A stretch of DNA of 64,000 nucleotides from Scolanthus callimorphus (lineage: Eukaryota; Cnidaria; Anthozoa; Actiniaria; Edwardsiidae): assembly GCA_033964015.1 (NCBI GenBank), contig CM066913.1:32501577-32565576 (forward strand), in the 5' to 3' direction. Positions 21,901 to 36,900 of this stretch are shown here, in pieces. The number at the start of each line of letters is the position of its first letter. Position 1 is the stretch's first letter. The notes under the pieces are model-generated. The model worked only from the letters and a program-made list of their open reading frames with translations, ran no database searches and was not told where the DNA came from. The position numbers and the translations under genes are program-made.

Positions 21901-24900
21901 CGTGCACTTGGAGTAGAAACATGAGATTGTCAATAATCGAATCTTTTCTAAGCCTAGTATAAACACTCTTCATATCACCAGAAAGTCTCGTATGGTTCAG
22001 ATTCGAGACACAAGACTCATTACTGTTTCTACGGCACGGATAAGGAGTGATAACGAACAAGCCCTAATTAAACTTAAAGAGTAATCAGATATAAATCATT
22101 AGGAAGCTTTGCTCAAAATGTTGCCCTTGCTAACGTAATTTGCTAATCTCGTTAGAGGCGAGTAATAAAAATGCGCCATACTGCTCGGCTATTTAGAGAA
22201 GGCATTATCAGAGCGGAAGGGAATGAAAAACAACCGCTAAATGTGTTCGATGGCCCATTTAGATTCTTCAGCTTCAGGAAATCAGAAATGCTCTTATGGA
22301 CAATAACTAGTCTAGCTAGCTAATTAAAGCCGTTCTCGATCCATTTACGAAGAGACAAATATAGAGAAACCTCTAAGATTGAATCTTGAACTATAAACAA
22401 CGTACCTCTTGAGCTGGCCTTGCCACCAAGAATTTGATGGTTTCTGATGACTCGCAGACAAGTGGCTCAATATCATTAATATGTGTAACTGGGAAGTTGT
22501 CAATCTGAAAATGTATATCATAAATCAGTGTTAGAGGAAGGAAGGTCGACCAAGCCCGGCGTAATCAATCGAACAAATCCGAACAAAAAATCAATCGAAC
22601 GCAATCGAACACCAATCGTTCGATTTGTTCGGCACTCGAACAAAATCGAACGCGAGCTTTGCTGTGAGTTCGATTTTCGAACAAAATCGAACACCAACCA
22701 ATCGAACAGATTGGATTGTTCGATTTTGTTCGGTAATTATGAATAATGTGTGACAGGATTTCCCGGAGAAAGACGGGGACTCCCAAACCTTTGGGGAGGG
22801 GATGTTTTTGGTTCATGTAATTTTTAGGGCCCTCTGGTACATTTTGGGGGGTAAAAAAGAGACATGTTTTACCACATTGTAACCTGCGAGCATGAGTGCT
22901 TTCTTCTGTCCAGTCTTTTAAAATTTTACAAAGTTAGTCACGTGTCACACATTCGCGTAGTTGTTTTGGCCGGGGGCAAGATAACAAATGAAAACGCACG
23001 ACAGAAAAACCGCGAGCGCTAGCAACAAAACGAAAGAGCGAGTTACCGAGGAAAAGCCTCTGCTAGCTAGGGTAGCATATTTTGGAGTGAAACATTTGGT
23101 GTATTGTCTCAGCACATAATCTTTTACAGGCTATTGTAGCTTCAAACGTCTAGTAGAGCTCAGGTCTTTTAAAAATTCTGCACTATATTCGGACTTGTAG
23201 GTACCTTTTTGGAGTCAAAATCAGATAAAACCACTCCCAATTTGGTACCTTTAGGGAGAAAAATCTAAGTATGTTTAAAGTTCGATTTCCGAACGTTCGA
23301 TTTTGTTCGATTGTGAAGATTTTGCTGTGAGTTCGATTGCCGAACAAGTCGAAAATCAATCGAACGATTGGTATTCGATTGAGTTCGATTACCGAACGTT
23401 CGATTGATTACGCCGGGACCAAGGCCATTGATGAATGGGAGTCTATTATAGAAAGTAAAACAGTGGTAAAATAAGTTTGTATACAGGCAAGAGGCTTAGC
23501 GTTTCGAGTGATTGTACAGGTTGATTCACCGAGCAGATCAATATACGAATTCCCCTAACAATATTAATACATAGTCAAGGTGTTGAGAATGTAGAAAATA
23601 CAAAGCTCACGAACCGATCTGATGCCGAATTCTTCTTTTTATTAACAAAAGAGAAAATGTGCAACTTCCACTAAGGAAAACTGATATCAAGAATTTTAAC
23701 AGTCACTGGTTTATAAATAAGATTTTAAGATTCTCTTATAGCTAAATTGTTCCGCGATGCGCTTTTTCAAAAGTCGCTTTGGGATTTTGGTTATTTTCTG
23801 TTCCGCCAGTCAAGCCATCTAAGCCGATCAGGTTCTTCCCTGTTTCGACGAAAAGCCAGTTGAATGCACAAAGCGAAACAGGGCAAGGACCTGATTGGCC
23901 CAGAATGGTTTGACTACCGGAACGGAAAACACACAATCAAACCATATTTTGAAAATTCCCACCGAGAAGGAACGATTTGGGCATTAAAGGTGAAAAACGT
24001 CGTTAATTTTGTTTCATTTGGCTTTGGTCACCCGCAGGCCAAGTAATGCAGACAGCATTTTTCACGAGTTCATTTACCCGAGCAATTAAAAATGCTTTGA
24101 CTTTCGGTAGAAAACTATTTCAAATTTCAAATCGCCCCATAGTGATTTCTCTGCTGATGAGCTACAATTGTAGAAATAAATGAACACGGAACGAGCGGCG
24201 AACACTGAAAATGACTTTGATAGAAATTGTCATTATAATCGGCACATTTATAATATTTTTATTGCCTTTTAAAATTATGCCAAAAAGGATTTATTAAAAT
24301 TATCCCCGCGGCTACGGATGCCATTAAGGTTTAGGTTAATGGGAGCAGGGATGGCGGTGTCCTTGGCAAAGCAAACCGCCTGTACTCTAACTCCAAGACT
24401 ACGCACAAAATAACATGCATCAGACGTGGATAAACCCTCTATACAGTATTGAAAAGAAGCCTTGCACAGCGGGTCAAAAAATACTCTCTTTGTAGTCAAA
24501 TTCCCTTCCGCTCCCCCTCCCAGAACGCCATATGGAATTGGACCGTATAACGTATACCCCGCACAATGTACTGTAATGGAAAATATATATTGATCAAAGT
24601 CTAGATTTCTGATCCCAAATGTTTTAAATGGCCTGTGAAACTCAAGGATGACTAGCACGTCAGATGAAAAACCGTGCAAAAAAGTCATGCACGGGATAAT
24701 AATATATCCATCTTTTTTTTTTTTTGCTTTTATCTTTTCTTTGTTATTTTGGGTGTTTTTGTAGTAACACAAATAACCTTAGATAGATTTGAATTATTCG
24801 ATCATTTTTATTTCAAGTCTTTTAATTTGATGAGATCAAAACGTGACCGCAAAGCCTATATTCAATGGATCAAGAGATGAAGTGATGTATTGTCTTTGTC

Positions 24901-27900
24901 GTTGTGCCTTTTTATGGTAACCCTGTGGTATCTAAACAAAATTAGTCCAGCTGCATGCGCGCTGTGGGCATTCTCTTACCCAGAGCTCCCCGGCTCGTCA
25001 CCTCGCGGGGGAGGCTCTGGTGACAGCCACTGACGCATGCGCGAGATTTAATACAGAGCCGTTGAGAGAAAGACCTTTCAGCGCATGCTCTAACGATCAA
25101 AATCAACCAATCAGCGACGGCACTCAAATGGATGTCCCCAGAGCCTCCCCTGCGAGCAGACAAGCTGGGGAGCTCTGGGTACGAGAATGCGCTGTGGGTG
25201 TTTTAATCCGAAGAGACCGTACTGACAGGACAAATTGCTGAGAATAATGCAAGCGCTATTTGTTCAGGGGTGAATCTTAGGGTTTTGTGAAGTCGCTGCC
25301 TTGCGCAAATAGAAACGGGGTGGTATGCAAATGCCATCGGCAAATGTCGATGTGTCCAGTGGACGGACGAAGGATCTGCTGCTAAGATTTAAGGTTACGA
25401 GAGAACACCGCGGCAAAACGCAGTTCACATGCGCTAAAGATTCACTGGCCTGTGAAATGAAGACAATTGAACAAATCTACATAACAACAGCGAACGATAA
25501 ATTTTAACTTTAAACATAATTTTCGCCTCGGGTGCAAGCCTTAAAGTGCGAGTTGCAAAAGCTCAGAGGAAAATATGATCATATTCTAGCTGCTCTGCAA
25601 TTTTTGGCCTTACGTTTGTGTCTGGAGCTTACGTTTTCCAAATTTCCAAGACAGCACGAGATATTTCTGTTATGTATATTATTTGTGTTGTTTTCATTTA
25701 ACAGGAAGCGAATCTTTAGCGCATGGCAAATGCGTTTTGCCGCGGTGTTGGTTGCGAGAAGAGTTCAAGAACACTGACCTTTAAAACTTGATCCCATAGT
25801 GTAAGCCTGCCATCTAGATATGCCACCGAACCAGGTTCAATCTAAACAAAATCCATTGCAAAGGTACTGTCATTACTGGCGAAATGTCAATATATGTGGC
25901 CTGAAAGGTCCGGGCTTCCAATGGAAAAACTTTTCGCAATTACAAAAGTATGAAAAAAAACATGGAATCGCTTAAGGGACTTTGTCACGCACAAATATGC
26001 TAGGGTCATGGACATTTAGTGTAAACTTTATTATTTCGTATTTATTCGTGCTTTATTATCAATGTATTACTATTGTATTTGCAGACCACCGCCTGCAATT
26101 CAGTGCTTGCACTGCAAGAGGCGTAAATAAACTTAAACTTATAAACTTAAACTTATCTAAAAAGAGAAATGGAATTTTATTTCCAAAGTATTTGCAACTA
26201 AACGTAGGCTTGATTTCCGAAGTATTTTTCCATATACGTTTGAAATGCGAAAAGCTTTAAGTGATCATTTTATTCGCAACTCTCGCCACCCCCTTTCCTC
26301 TCCTTTCCTACCTTCCCTCTCCTCTTCTGTAAGCTAATATGCAGCTGGTAGTATAGATAAATTCATCACATAACGTTCCACGGTAAATTTCACGCGAAAA
26401 ACGATATCACGAATTCTAACGTGAAATTTAACGTGGAATTGATTGAGCTTTGAACTTTATTTGTGCGCGGGTAACCTGTGTTTTGGTCGAATTCAGCTTT
26501 CAACCATTGAATTCCACGTTAATTTCTCTCGTTTTTAGCCAATCAACGCGCGCGTAAGAATTGACCTATGGGATTCTATAGGATTATTCAACGCTTCGGG
26601 AGGCTAGATTCCGCTAAGAAATAGCACGAAAAAAAAAGACCTTGAATAAACTTGAATCGTATGATAACTCGTCCTCAATTTCCACAAAAAAGGGATATCA
26701 TACGATTCTACTAAAAATTTGATCGCGCGGTGACAGAAAACAAAATGGCGGTTTGTTACCTCACAGACATAAACAGCAGATTCATCTTCTTCGCCGCAGC
26801 AAAATGTCAAGCCCAAGTCAATGTCGCCAGATCCGAGCCAGAGCGTGATTTCCTGGAAGGAGGAGAAAGAATAAAACGGTAAATATAGGGAGACGACTGA
26901 TGTGCAGAAACCTGGGCAAACAGTAAGTGTTGACCGGACGTCATTTACATCACAGGGAATTTCTGCAGAAACCCATGCATGGGAAAAGCTTAATTTCCCA
27001 TGGTAGAAGAATGAGAAGTGTTCGGATTTCCCATGGCTATCCTTGTGAATTTCGAACACATCCCATGCGTGTGCCTTGGACAATTCAGCTTTTCCCATGG
27101 ATGGGTTTCTGCAGAAATTCCCTCGGAAGCACATCACCAGGAGCCTCCATCACCTATAGCGCTATTCACTGTTTATCAACATTGCCATTCTAATGCTAAT
27201 GTGCCAACCGTAGATTGAAAAGCGCTCTTTGTTCTGTGAACCAATCGATCTCTGGTTGGCACATTAATAATAATGGATGACGTCAGCGTGAACAGAGCGC
27301 TATTGGTGGGGTACGAAGTACCGGAGTAGATGAATCTTGTTTTGTTTGTAGATTTTGAATCCCGCGAGAATTAGTTGCCATGGCTACATATAATGTCCCC
27401 TCTCTCAAAAGAATGATGACTGAAATCAGCGCCGCCATTGCACTGCAAGCGTTCAAGGCCATTCTCACTCTCAAAGTAGCAATTTCCCGTTTGAATTCAA
27501 AATCCACATTCTAAAAATAGACTCGTCTACCCCTGTGCATATGGCTTGGCCCAGTGGAGTAGATAGGTATTTCCAAAGCCGGCTTTGCACAATGAAATAA
27601 GCGGAGACGGGGACCTAAGAGCTTACGTTTGTGTGAAATTCGTCGTGACTATCAGCGACGTAAGCGTAAACGGATACGTAAGAAAAAGCAAACCTTCCGT
27701 TCTGCTTCCTTCACGCTTTCGTCTCCGTTCTTTGATTTTCACACGGACGCAAGCGACTTACGTCTGCGTCTCCTCCGCTTACTTCACTAGTAAAAAGTCG
27801 GCTTAAAGGAGGCAAGTTACTCTTCCCATAAATCATTGTTTTGGTTTTGGTTTCATTGATTTACATCAGACACTTTAACTTCCTGTGTGTACGGTAAAAT

Positions 27901-30900
27901 GCGCAAAACTGTCAAAAATGTAGTATTTGCGCTTTTTTGCGAAGCCGCCATTTTTGTCGGCATCATAAAAATGGTGGAAAGGCATTGCATGGTAAGGCGA
28001 GTGTTTCACATCAACAAAACACGACTAGCTGATCTCTTACCACGTGACGCTGAGGGAGAAACTGTTGAGTGAGCCCCAAAACAAAACGCACGGACTAAAC
28101 TCTAACTGGAGCCATCCATGCAATGTTCGTGTCATACTAGTCCGTAATTAACGTGTATAATGTCTAGCGGTAACACGCTCATTCGCGCCTCTCATCACTC
28201 GACAACAACACATCAAACAGACGGGACGATCATCTACAATCACGTGACATCATTAGAGCAACCTTCCTTTGAAAGGTTAAGTGATGTTGCCATTGCTAAT
28301 CACCCGTGGGAACTACTAACCTCGTACTCATAATCAAGTTCCTCGTCAAAAAACACTTGATCCGAGAGCGTCGTTATAAAGCTCTGACTTCCGTCCGAGC
28401 CATTCACATTAGAAGTGTCATCCGCGGGATGTTCATAAGTAACGTCCTTAACAACTAGCGTGACTTGTGGTACGGCGCTTCCATCTTGGGAATTCCCATT
28501 CGTGTGAGTACCAAACGGAAACGCGCCAGCCCTGAAATCCGGCAACTCAAGGTCATCTCGGCTTGAGTCTGTCCTTCTATGCGAGCATTCCGAGCTGCTG
28601 GTTCCGTCATCCAGCGACTTAGACCTCTGTAGTCTCAGCAAGTCCTGCCGTGGACTATAGCGATCATGAATCCCACTGTCTGTGTCCACATCTTGTGTCA
28701 AGCTGTCAGTTTGCGTGCCACTGGACACAAGTTTATTATTAAAACATTCAATTTCTTTGTCCACTTTTCTAAGAATTTTAATACATAAAGGCTCTGTTGC
28801 TTCTTTGAATGCTTGAACTGCTTTTCCATGGCTTGCGTCCGTAAGGTCGATATCGTTAACCTACAACGCAGAGACAAGGTATTAGTTTGATATGTGTCAG
28901 GCTTATAATCCGTGCTGGGAGTGATCTGTCCCATTCTGGGTGCTGAGACTTGTTGGGGTTTTGCCCGCGGCATGACTCTGTGTGAGATCGAGGACAAATA
29001 CTTAGACACCGCGAGCGTGCAGCACGTTAACGCCAGACGAAGTATTCACGTCATCGCAGCTTTAACGTTCACAATCATAACAAACTTGGAAACAGGTGTT
29101 TGGCGTTTCAGTGTGGGGCGCTGCGTATGGAACGGCCTATGGCAATAACAACTGGTGTGCTATCATGTGTTTAACAGGCTAGCGGTATCCTTTTGCTAAA
29201 TAAATTAACACAAAAGGGCAATGTTACCAGGGACGTCAACCCTAGGACTTCAAAAATCTGTAGACCACCTTGGAATGGCACCGGAGAAATACAGTGAATG
29301 TATGGCAGTCGTCTTAAATATTTACCGGGAGGCGAAGCGAAAAATCTTGCAAAAAACTGTTGGAAGGACGTCAAGGCCAACTCGCCAACTCTTAATACAT
29401 TTGCTTTGTTTTGTTTGCATCAATTCATTGGAAAAGAAAATCCGACTTAGTACAAAGCATTTCAACTTTTACGTGGCTTTCTCGCATTTGTACGCTAAAA
29501 TGTGCTAAACTGGCGTTCTGAATTTTGGTGGTATCAAAGCTGGTAGTCGCCCGCGCAGCTCATTCTTTGTGTCGCTGGCGGCGAAGCGCCGAATTTGGGC
29601 ATGTGAGGTAAACAAAATATTTATACATTGAAGGGGAGCCTTCACGAATTTTAGCTATTACAAGTAAATGAAAAATGTATGCAAGATAGGCAAAAAAATG
29701 TCTACGAAAACGCCTCTTCTATTTCATATCAAATCCCTAAAAAAGATATTATTCAGCAAGCTTTTCCCGCCTACTAAATTCCCGCAATTTTTGCACACGC
29801 GTTTGTACCACAGGAAACCCGCACATGACATTTTGCAAAGGTACGAATTATTTTGGCGCAACGAAGGGTACTTTTGTGCTTCACGGACTAAGCATTTTCT
29901 TCACAATGAGACTGTGCTTTTAGGAGAGAAAAAATAATTAATATCACGCTAGTATACAGCAGTAGAATAACATAAAAGTCTGCTAATCTGAGCTATAAAT
30001 ACTATTGGAATGCTGATGTGGTCGATCCAAAACTGCATTCCTCTGCAGGAGTTTCCTGCTTATACCTCGAGCTTTCATAATTCCTCGATAGGAAAAAATG
30101 GAGATCAGGCAGAAAACAGAGAAATAAATATTTTGTTAACCCACACATTCAAGTGAGTTTGTGGTGGGTAGGCAGCTGAGGCCTAGCCATAAACACCTTT
30201 TACAAATCAGTAGCGATGCTATAGATGCTATATACATGTAGCAAAATTATATTGTAAATGTAAGCATTGTGTAAAAAGCGTGGCCATGGTGGTGCAACGC
30301 GACTGAGTAAACTAGGACCTGATGACATATAACATCAACATACAAACACCGCAAATAAACAAAAAAACATGAAGTAGTAAGAATATAATAAAGAAACATT
30401 TCATCAGCAAAGGTGCAAGATAGGAAACTAAAATCAATACCAGATGACACAAGAATTCACATTTCTCAAACTACAAACAACGCAAACGAAACAAAGAACA
30501 TCGTGAAAGTGAAATTGAAAGGCTGACGTACAAATCGAACCCTTTAACACATAATGTCTATTTTTGCAAAATTAAAGAAAGACAAAAGAATGCCACTTGC
30601 CACAAATATCATAAAAGGACCCTACAGTTCTCCAAGGGTCCTTGTATTAATCATTTACTGTGCAAAGATGAAATCTTCAAGGCTTATTGGACTTAAGCAT
30701 ATTTGTCATTCACTATACTTTAACTGTATCTATTTTGGAATGAAGGTTAACAACACATGAATTAGTTGACCATCATGATTTCCATCATTGTGTCCTTTTC
30801 CGGGATCTTGTTTTCTCTTGAAAACATTTCCTTATCAAAATCAGTAGAGTGATCAGCGTACTCTCCATGGAATCTAAAGCATTGGCTCTAGTAATGTTGT

Positions 30901-33900
30901 GTCTTTAAGGCTAACATTCTATGTAAATATACCAGAGCTACTACAAACCCATTGCATGTCAAAAGCTTGCCGGAGATTTTCTATTTCCCGTGAATTACCT
31001 AGAGCAGATGGGAGAGAGAGCTAGAAAGACCCTAGGCTATTTTTTTCGGTATGCCATCGAATTAGCTGTTATTCTAATTTAAAGAAACAACTCTTTGAAC
31101 CACTTATTTAAGTAATGTAATTTCGCTTTCGTATTTTTTCTTTTCCAGTTAGGGCATGAGAAGGAAGACGTTTCAGTTATGCTTCTAAATATCGCTAATG
31201 GACTAAATGCGCAGCGATGAAAGATATCATTAAACTGAACTAGATCAAAATACTATCTACTTGAACTTGGTATTATAACTGCAGGCCAAAGTGCCTTTAA
31301 ATCGACACAATGTATTTTTCTTTGCTATTATTTCACGTGCAAAGCAGAGAGTAGTTCATATTAAAAGTTTGAGTAAGACAAAGAGACAGTTTAAGAGCAA
31401 GAAAAGAGCGAGGTCATTAGGAGCTTCACATCCTAAAAAGTCATCACCCACCCACATGTTACTTGTGGTTGTAACTGATCCGACATTCCGATCTTCCCAG
31501 ACAGACCCGAGTTCAAAAAGGCTCGATATTTGATGCATTCAAATAATGGGTCTTTACGAACCTTAAGGACCCCTGCAGTAATACCACCCCTACAATAGCT
31601 TAGAGGGCTTGGGTTCAATGCATTCATTATCCATATTTAGGTCGCCTCAAACGATCAAGTGAGCCCCCCTCTATAGACCCCACGATCAAAATCGCGGTCC
31701 CTAAGGGTAACTATCGCAGCATCCTAATGTACAAGGGCAGTGAAATTATGCGGTAAAATCAAGCAGAATAGCTCTGACATCTGCGGTATGAAAGGTTTCA
31801 AATACTTTTAGCATAGACAACCACAATATGGTTACAATAAATGTCAACTGCTTAGTTCCAATATTTCGAAATCGTTACAAAAAGGCCAATATGTAATCGA
31901 TAAAGGCCTCCGCCACATCTTTGGTATTGCTGCTTCATGCCAACGTTTATAACATCGACTTTCGTTTGTTATTTTTCCTTTATTCATTCAAGGCAACTCG
32001 AGCTGTGTTCATTGCGTAATCAGTTTATCGGATACCTTCAAGGAACCCGATAAAACCGATAAATAGTAAATCTGCTTTCGCTATAAAGTATAATGTTCTG
32101 CTCATAAAATTGCGAATTTCTGTTGTAGAAAAATACATGTCACTCCCACTGCGAACATAAACCTGCATTTAGAAAAATCAAAACAACGATGATGTGTGTT
32201 ATTAACTGGGGAATCACTGCAACAGTTACGTTAATAATTGATTTGTTTTCTTAAAAGTGGAAATAGAGAATGAGAAATGACTTTAACTAAACTGGGCTGA
32301 TCATGAACTGAACATCCAGAAACAAACGAAACAAAAGGGAAAGTTGTATTTCGTTTTTACTCGAATGTTGTAGGTTTTTTATTCTCAATGGCAAGACTAA
32401 AACATACTTAATTCAATTCAGAGCACAATCTAGAATGTTCTATTTGTAAAGATAAGGACACACTCACTCTGAGCAATGCATTTTCGAATAATACAAACAG
32501 GTTATTATAAGTAATGAAGAATTATCTTCTTCCCACACGTTACGCCCAGCTACACCAGCGAGATAGTTCATAATTTCACATGACAATGTCTCACTCGTGA
32601 AAGAACGATAATTCATTTTCGTCTTATTAGGTAAAGCAAAGAGAAACAAAATTACCTCACGAATGCAAAATTATTAAATCTTGAGCATCTTAACAGCCCA
32701 GATTGCTGTAAATTGGAAACTAAAACTTGTATTTTTATTACATTTGGAATATGACGGTGATAATTGGGCTCAAAGCAAGAGGTGCTAATGAAAGCTCTAA
32801 AACACAGTCATGATGACTTTGGCAAAATTGAAGAAATGTCGAGAAACTGTGTTTCCACCTGCTGATTTTAAAAACTAATACCACTAAATTATTAAGGTAG
32901 TTCCAAACCATTATTGTTTATCATGACCAGAATCAGGAATATTGACAGAAGAACACCAAAAACATTTTTGTGCAATCCATAAAGGGATTAGCTCTAATTT
33001 AGTTCATATCTCAGTTAGTGGATGAAACATCTAATGTAAAACCAAAACCCTAAACACAGATAACTAACATGATTTAACATCATCTAACTGGGTAAACTCT
33101 CAATAGATCAATGTCTTAGTTTACAACACAGCCTTTTTAATGAAGCATGCGGCTAAAAAAAGTAAGACAAAATGATCATCTTACAAAAGCTAACAAATAA
33201 AATGGAAATTTTCAAAAGTAAAGTTGAAACAGTTGAGTTATAACTATATTTCAGCTGTCGTGAATCGTAACCCTCTTATTTTCTCAGTAGCTAATACGAA
33301 TGCTTAAAATACTGGCACAAGATACTTCAAAGACCTATTGAAATATGGGCACCTTTACTTTAAACTTCCTTTAGAACGTGCAGAAGTTAACAGAGTCTAC
33401 AAAATGTAAACAGCAATATTTCTCCTAGCTCTAGAGCATACGGTTATAATTATCTCGCAACATAACAAATAATTATTACAAATTCTTATGGCTAACAATC
33501 GCTTAGAATAAGACTGCATTTCTCAATATCTGCTGAAAGGGATTTTAAGTTAATGGACTTGGAGACATTTAATTCATAAATTTTATCAGTAACTTAAATA
33601 AGAATTAGAAAACTTGTCAGAGAAAGATGAGTCTAATCAAAGAGGCCCCAATGAGCTTGGTGGGGAATTAGAAACATTGCATCCATGTGTGAAAAGTTAT
33701 ATTAATTAAGAGCACAGACGTTTAAAAATATTGTTCATTAGCGGTTATACCATATTCTGATATAACAAACAACAACTTTTCACTGTTTTGAGAGTTTTTC
33801 ATCCAAAACCAATTTATGGTTTTAATCTCCCTTCAGCATACACAAGGCATCTGGCAAACTACAGCTGAATTTTACAAATTGGTTTTTAAAATATTCACTA

Positions 33901-36900
33901 CGAAATTTTCAACTTAACGAGCAAAGGAAAACACACTTAGTTTCGTAATAGAAATAAGAGGCAGTGTTTCTTAAAAATGTATAAAACAAATGTAGCATCA
34001 TAGAAAAATATCATTAAAAAATTAAAATGAATTTAGACATGAGAACTTCCTAAATAGACAACATGATATAGTAAGAATATTAACATAAAACATATGACAT
34101 ATTTCTGGGTGCATCTCTATATTTAGTTTATATTATTTTAGTATTGCCAATTGTTAGATAATGATTTTAGTGAGGAGTGACAGGAATAATTTCTTTTCCT
34201 TGATCCACTTAGCTTGTTGTTCATTATGTGGAACAGGGTATCGTGAAATGTTAAGGCTTGATGGATTGTTTGCGAGAGTGCATTGATTTTGCTCTTCGAT
34301 GTCAAAACCATATCAAAAACCTGTCAGACAAAAACAATTTTGTACCTCGCGTTTTGCAAATTGCTTTTAAAAAATCGAAACAATATATCACAATGATTAA
34401 AGACAATCCTTCTGCTAAGCTTTAGGCATAAGATAAATCGAGTATTACCTTAACACAAAAAGCATTGTTTAGGAAGGAAATAAAAACATATAGTTTTAAG
34501 AACACTAAAAACAACGAAGTGTTTTCAACTACCACATATATAAAAACGTATTTTTTTCTGTGAAAGAAAGCTTTCGCTTGTAGAATGATTGAAATTGTGG
34601 TGTGATGTCAGACAATACAAAATATTTATATGTTTTTAGGGTACAGGAAATGGATTGAGCAGTTGTATCAGTAGTGACAGAAGAGGAAAAATTGAGGTCT
34701 AAACCTAGACGTAGCAACAAGGCAAAACTTGTGGTCACTGTCATTGAGTTAATGATAGTACCACCTGACTTAGAGTCCAAAATGATATTTTTAAAAATGT
34801 CTAAGATCTTATCAGAAACTGCTTTGGAAGCCCATCCTAAACGCGTGGAGTTCTTGTTTATGAATTCACTCTCTATAGAAGACTGTAAATACACACGGCA
34901 TATCTTAGATTCCATCATGCCTCAAGAGGAATTTAACATTTGACAAGTTGGAAGACATGAAATCCTTGAGATATTTGAGGGTTTAGGGTTATATTACACT
35001 CTATAAAAAACAGCATGGGCTGCTATCGCCAAAGTTGACAGATAAGGCGAAAAAATAGGAGAGATTTTTGGAACATCAGCCTCAAAATAAAAATACATCC
35101 CCCATGGACTTTCAATGACGTTTTGTTGAAAAGCGAGAAAGATAATGAACTGAAAGTTGTCTGCCACGAGTTGTTTTAAATATTATCTTTGTTCTGACCA
35201 CAAAGGCCTTAAAGAACACAATAGACACTACGAAAGCCGTGCCACGCCGGTTTGCGGGATTCAGTTTCCCTAAAGGTCTTCGTATCCGGCCCCTGGGTTC
35301 GCGATTATGAAACAAAACCAAAACATCCTTGTGTTTTCAAAATTCTAAGATAAATTAATAGGTCTCAGCGAGGGTGCTTTGAGTTGTATGCGTGTAATAT
35401 CCTCACTGCAGTGCCGAAAACGCGCTAGCCAATTTAATATGGACGATTCAGGTCCATCGTAGAATAATACGACACACGTCATAAATTGATTCTTTGAAAG
35501 AGTAATTTCCGATAAACGCCTTCCCTCCAAAACAACCGAACTACACTGCGCCCACACAAAGGTAATTTAGCAGACGAAGGCCATACAGGTGTCCAAAAAC
35601 ACACAGAAATAAAATTGCCTTTAGCCAAGCTTAACTCTAGAGTCTGTAGCGAGCTCTTGTTCTAAGATTGCGAGCGTATCGCGTGACAGCCGGTTTTGCA
35701 TCCCGTAGTTCATAACTGGCTTCCCAAATTTGAACGACTCTGCGGGAACACTGTGGACTAATTGGGTTCTATGCCGTTTTTTTCAACTGAAACATTAAAT
35801 CTAACCTCTGAGGAATTATTATTGAAATAAAACCGAGAACAACAACATGAAATCGTAAACAGGAATAAGGTGAAAAACAATATAAAAATAATATGCCGAG
35901 TTACAAAAAAGAGTGACTTTCAAAAGCGACATTGTTTTGATAGCGTTTGCCAAGCTTATTTTCTGAATTTTCTATTTAAAAAAAGACTCGACCTTCTACT
36001 TAAAATCTTAAAGCTAAAAGCTAAATTATTGTTTTCATGGGATAATTATAAAACTTGCCAGCAGCGCGCTCTCGCAGCGGAAACATATGGCTAACCAAGT
36101 AACTCCATTAAATCCGAAGTTTGACAGTCGGAAACTTTCAAATAAGCTCCGTTGAATCGACATCAATAGAAGTCGTCATAATCGTAATATCAGCGCGATA
36201 GAAGGTCTTACCATACAAAGTACGGTAACAAAACGCCGAAACAGAAACAAAAGAAAAGCAAAACACACACAAAACTCATCAAGTCCTCTCGGGTATAATG
36301 CGGGGAAACTTAATACTCTATAAATACCTGTGAACTGCGCGCCGCAGAGATCGCATACAAAGCTCTAGCGTGTGGCTAGAGCTTACAGCGCGCTGTCAAA
36401 CAAGAACTGTACTACCTTTACAATTCGGTCATGCACTCGTAGTCCTTCTGCCTTGGATGCCGGCCCTCCTTCCGCGACCTTAGAGACCACAATCCCTGCT
36501 CCCCCGCTAGACTTGTTTCCGACCTAAAAATCACAAGAGGAAGACTTTCAAACAAAGCCCTACAGTGAACACTTAGATTCTTTTGGTCAGTAATCTCTTA
36601 TCGAGACAAAAATGACAGAACGGCCATCGAATGTATGTCAGGTCGTTTCCAATAAATATGCCAATTTTCCGCGACTCTGGATGTTTAACTGTTCTACATA
36701 TAAGCATAACAAAATCCCTGCTACAACCGAAGTGTCAACTTTTGTTCGATCAAAACAACTAAACCTAACGAGCGGAGGCTTACTGCATTACTCGCACGTT
36801 CAGCGATAACTAAATTAGGCTGGATGATAGTTGTTTTAATGGCGGGGCGCTAATCGTTTTACAGCGCTCATAGAGCAAGCCTGAGCTTGAACATTCTTGA

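Noticed and set aside
34190..34320. Minus-strand frame after a good acceptor, considered as the missing part of PDZ1
   Set aside because: The translation shows no PDZ pattern, and exon 28860-28321 completes PDZ1 in phase.
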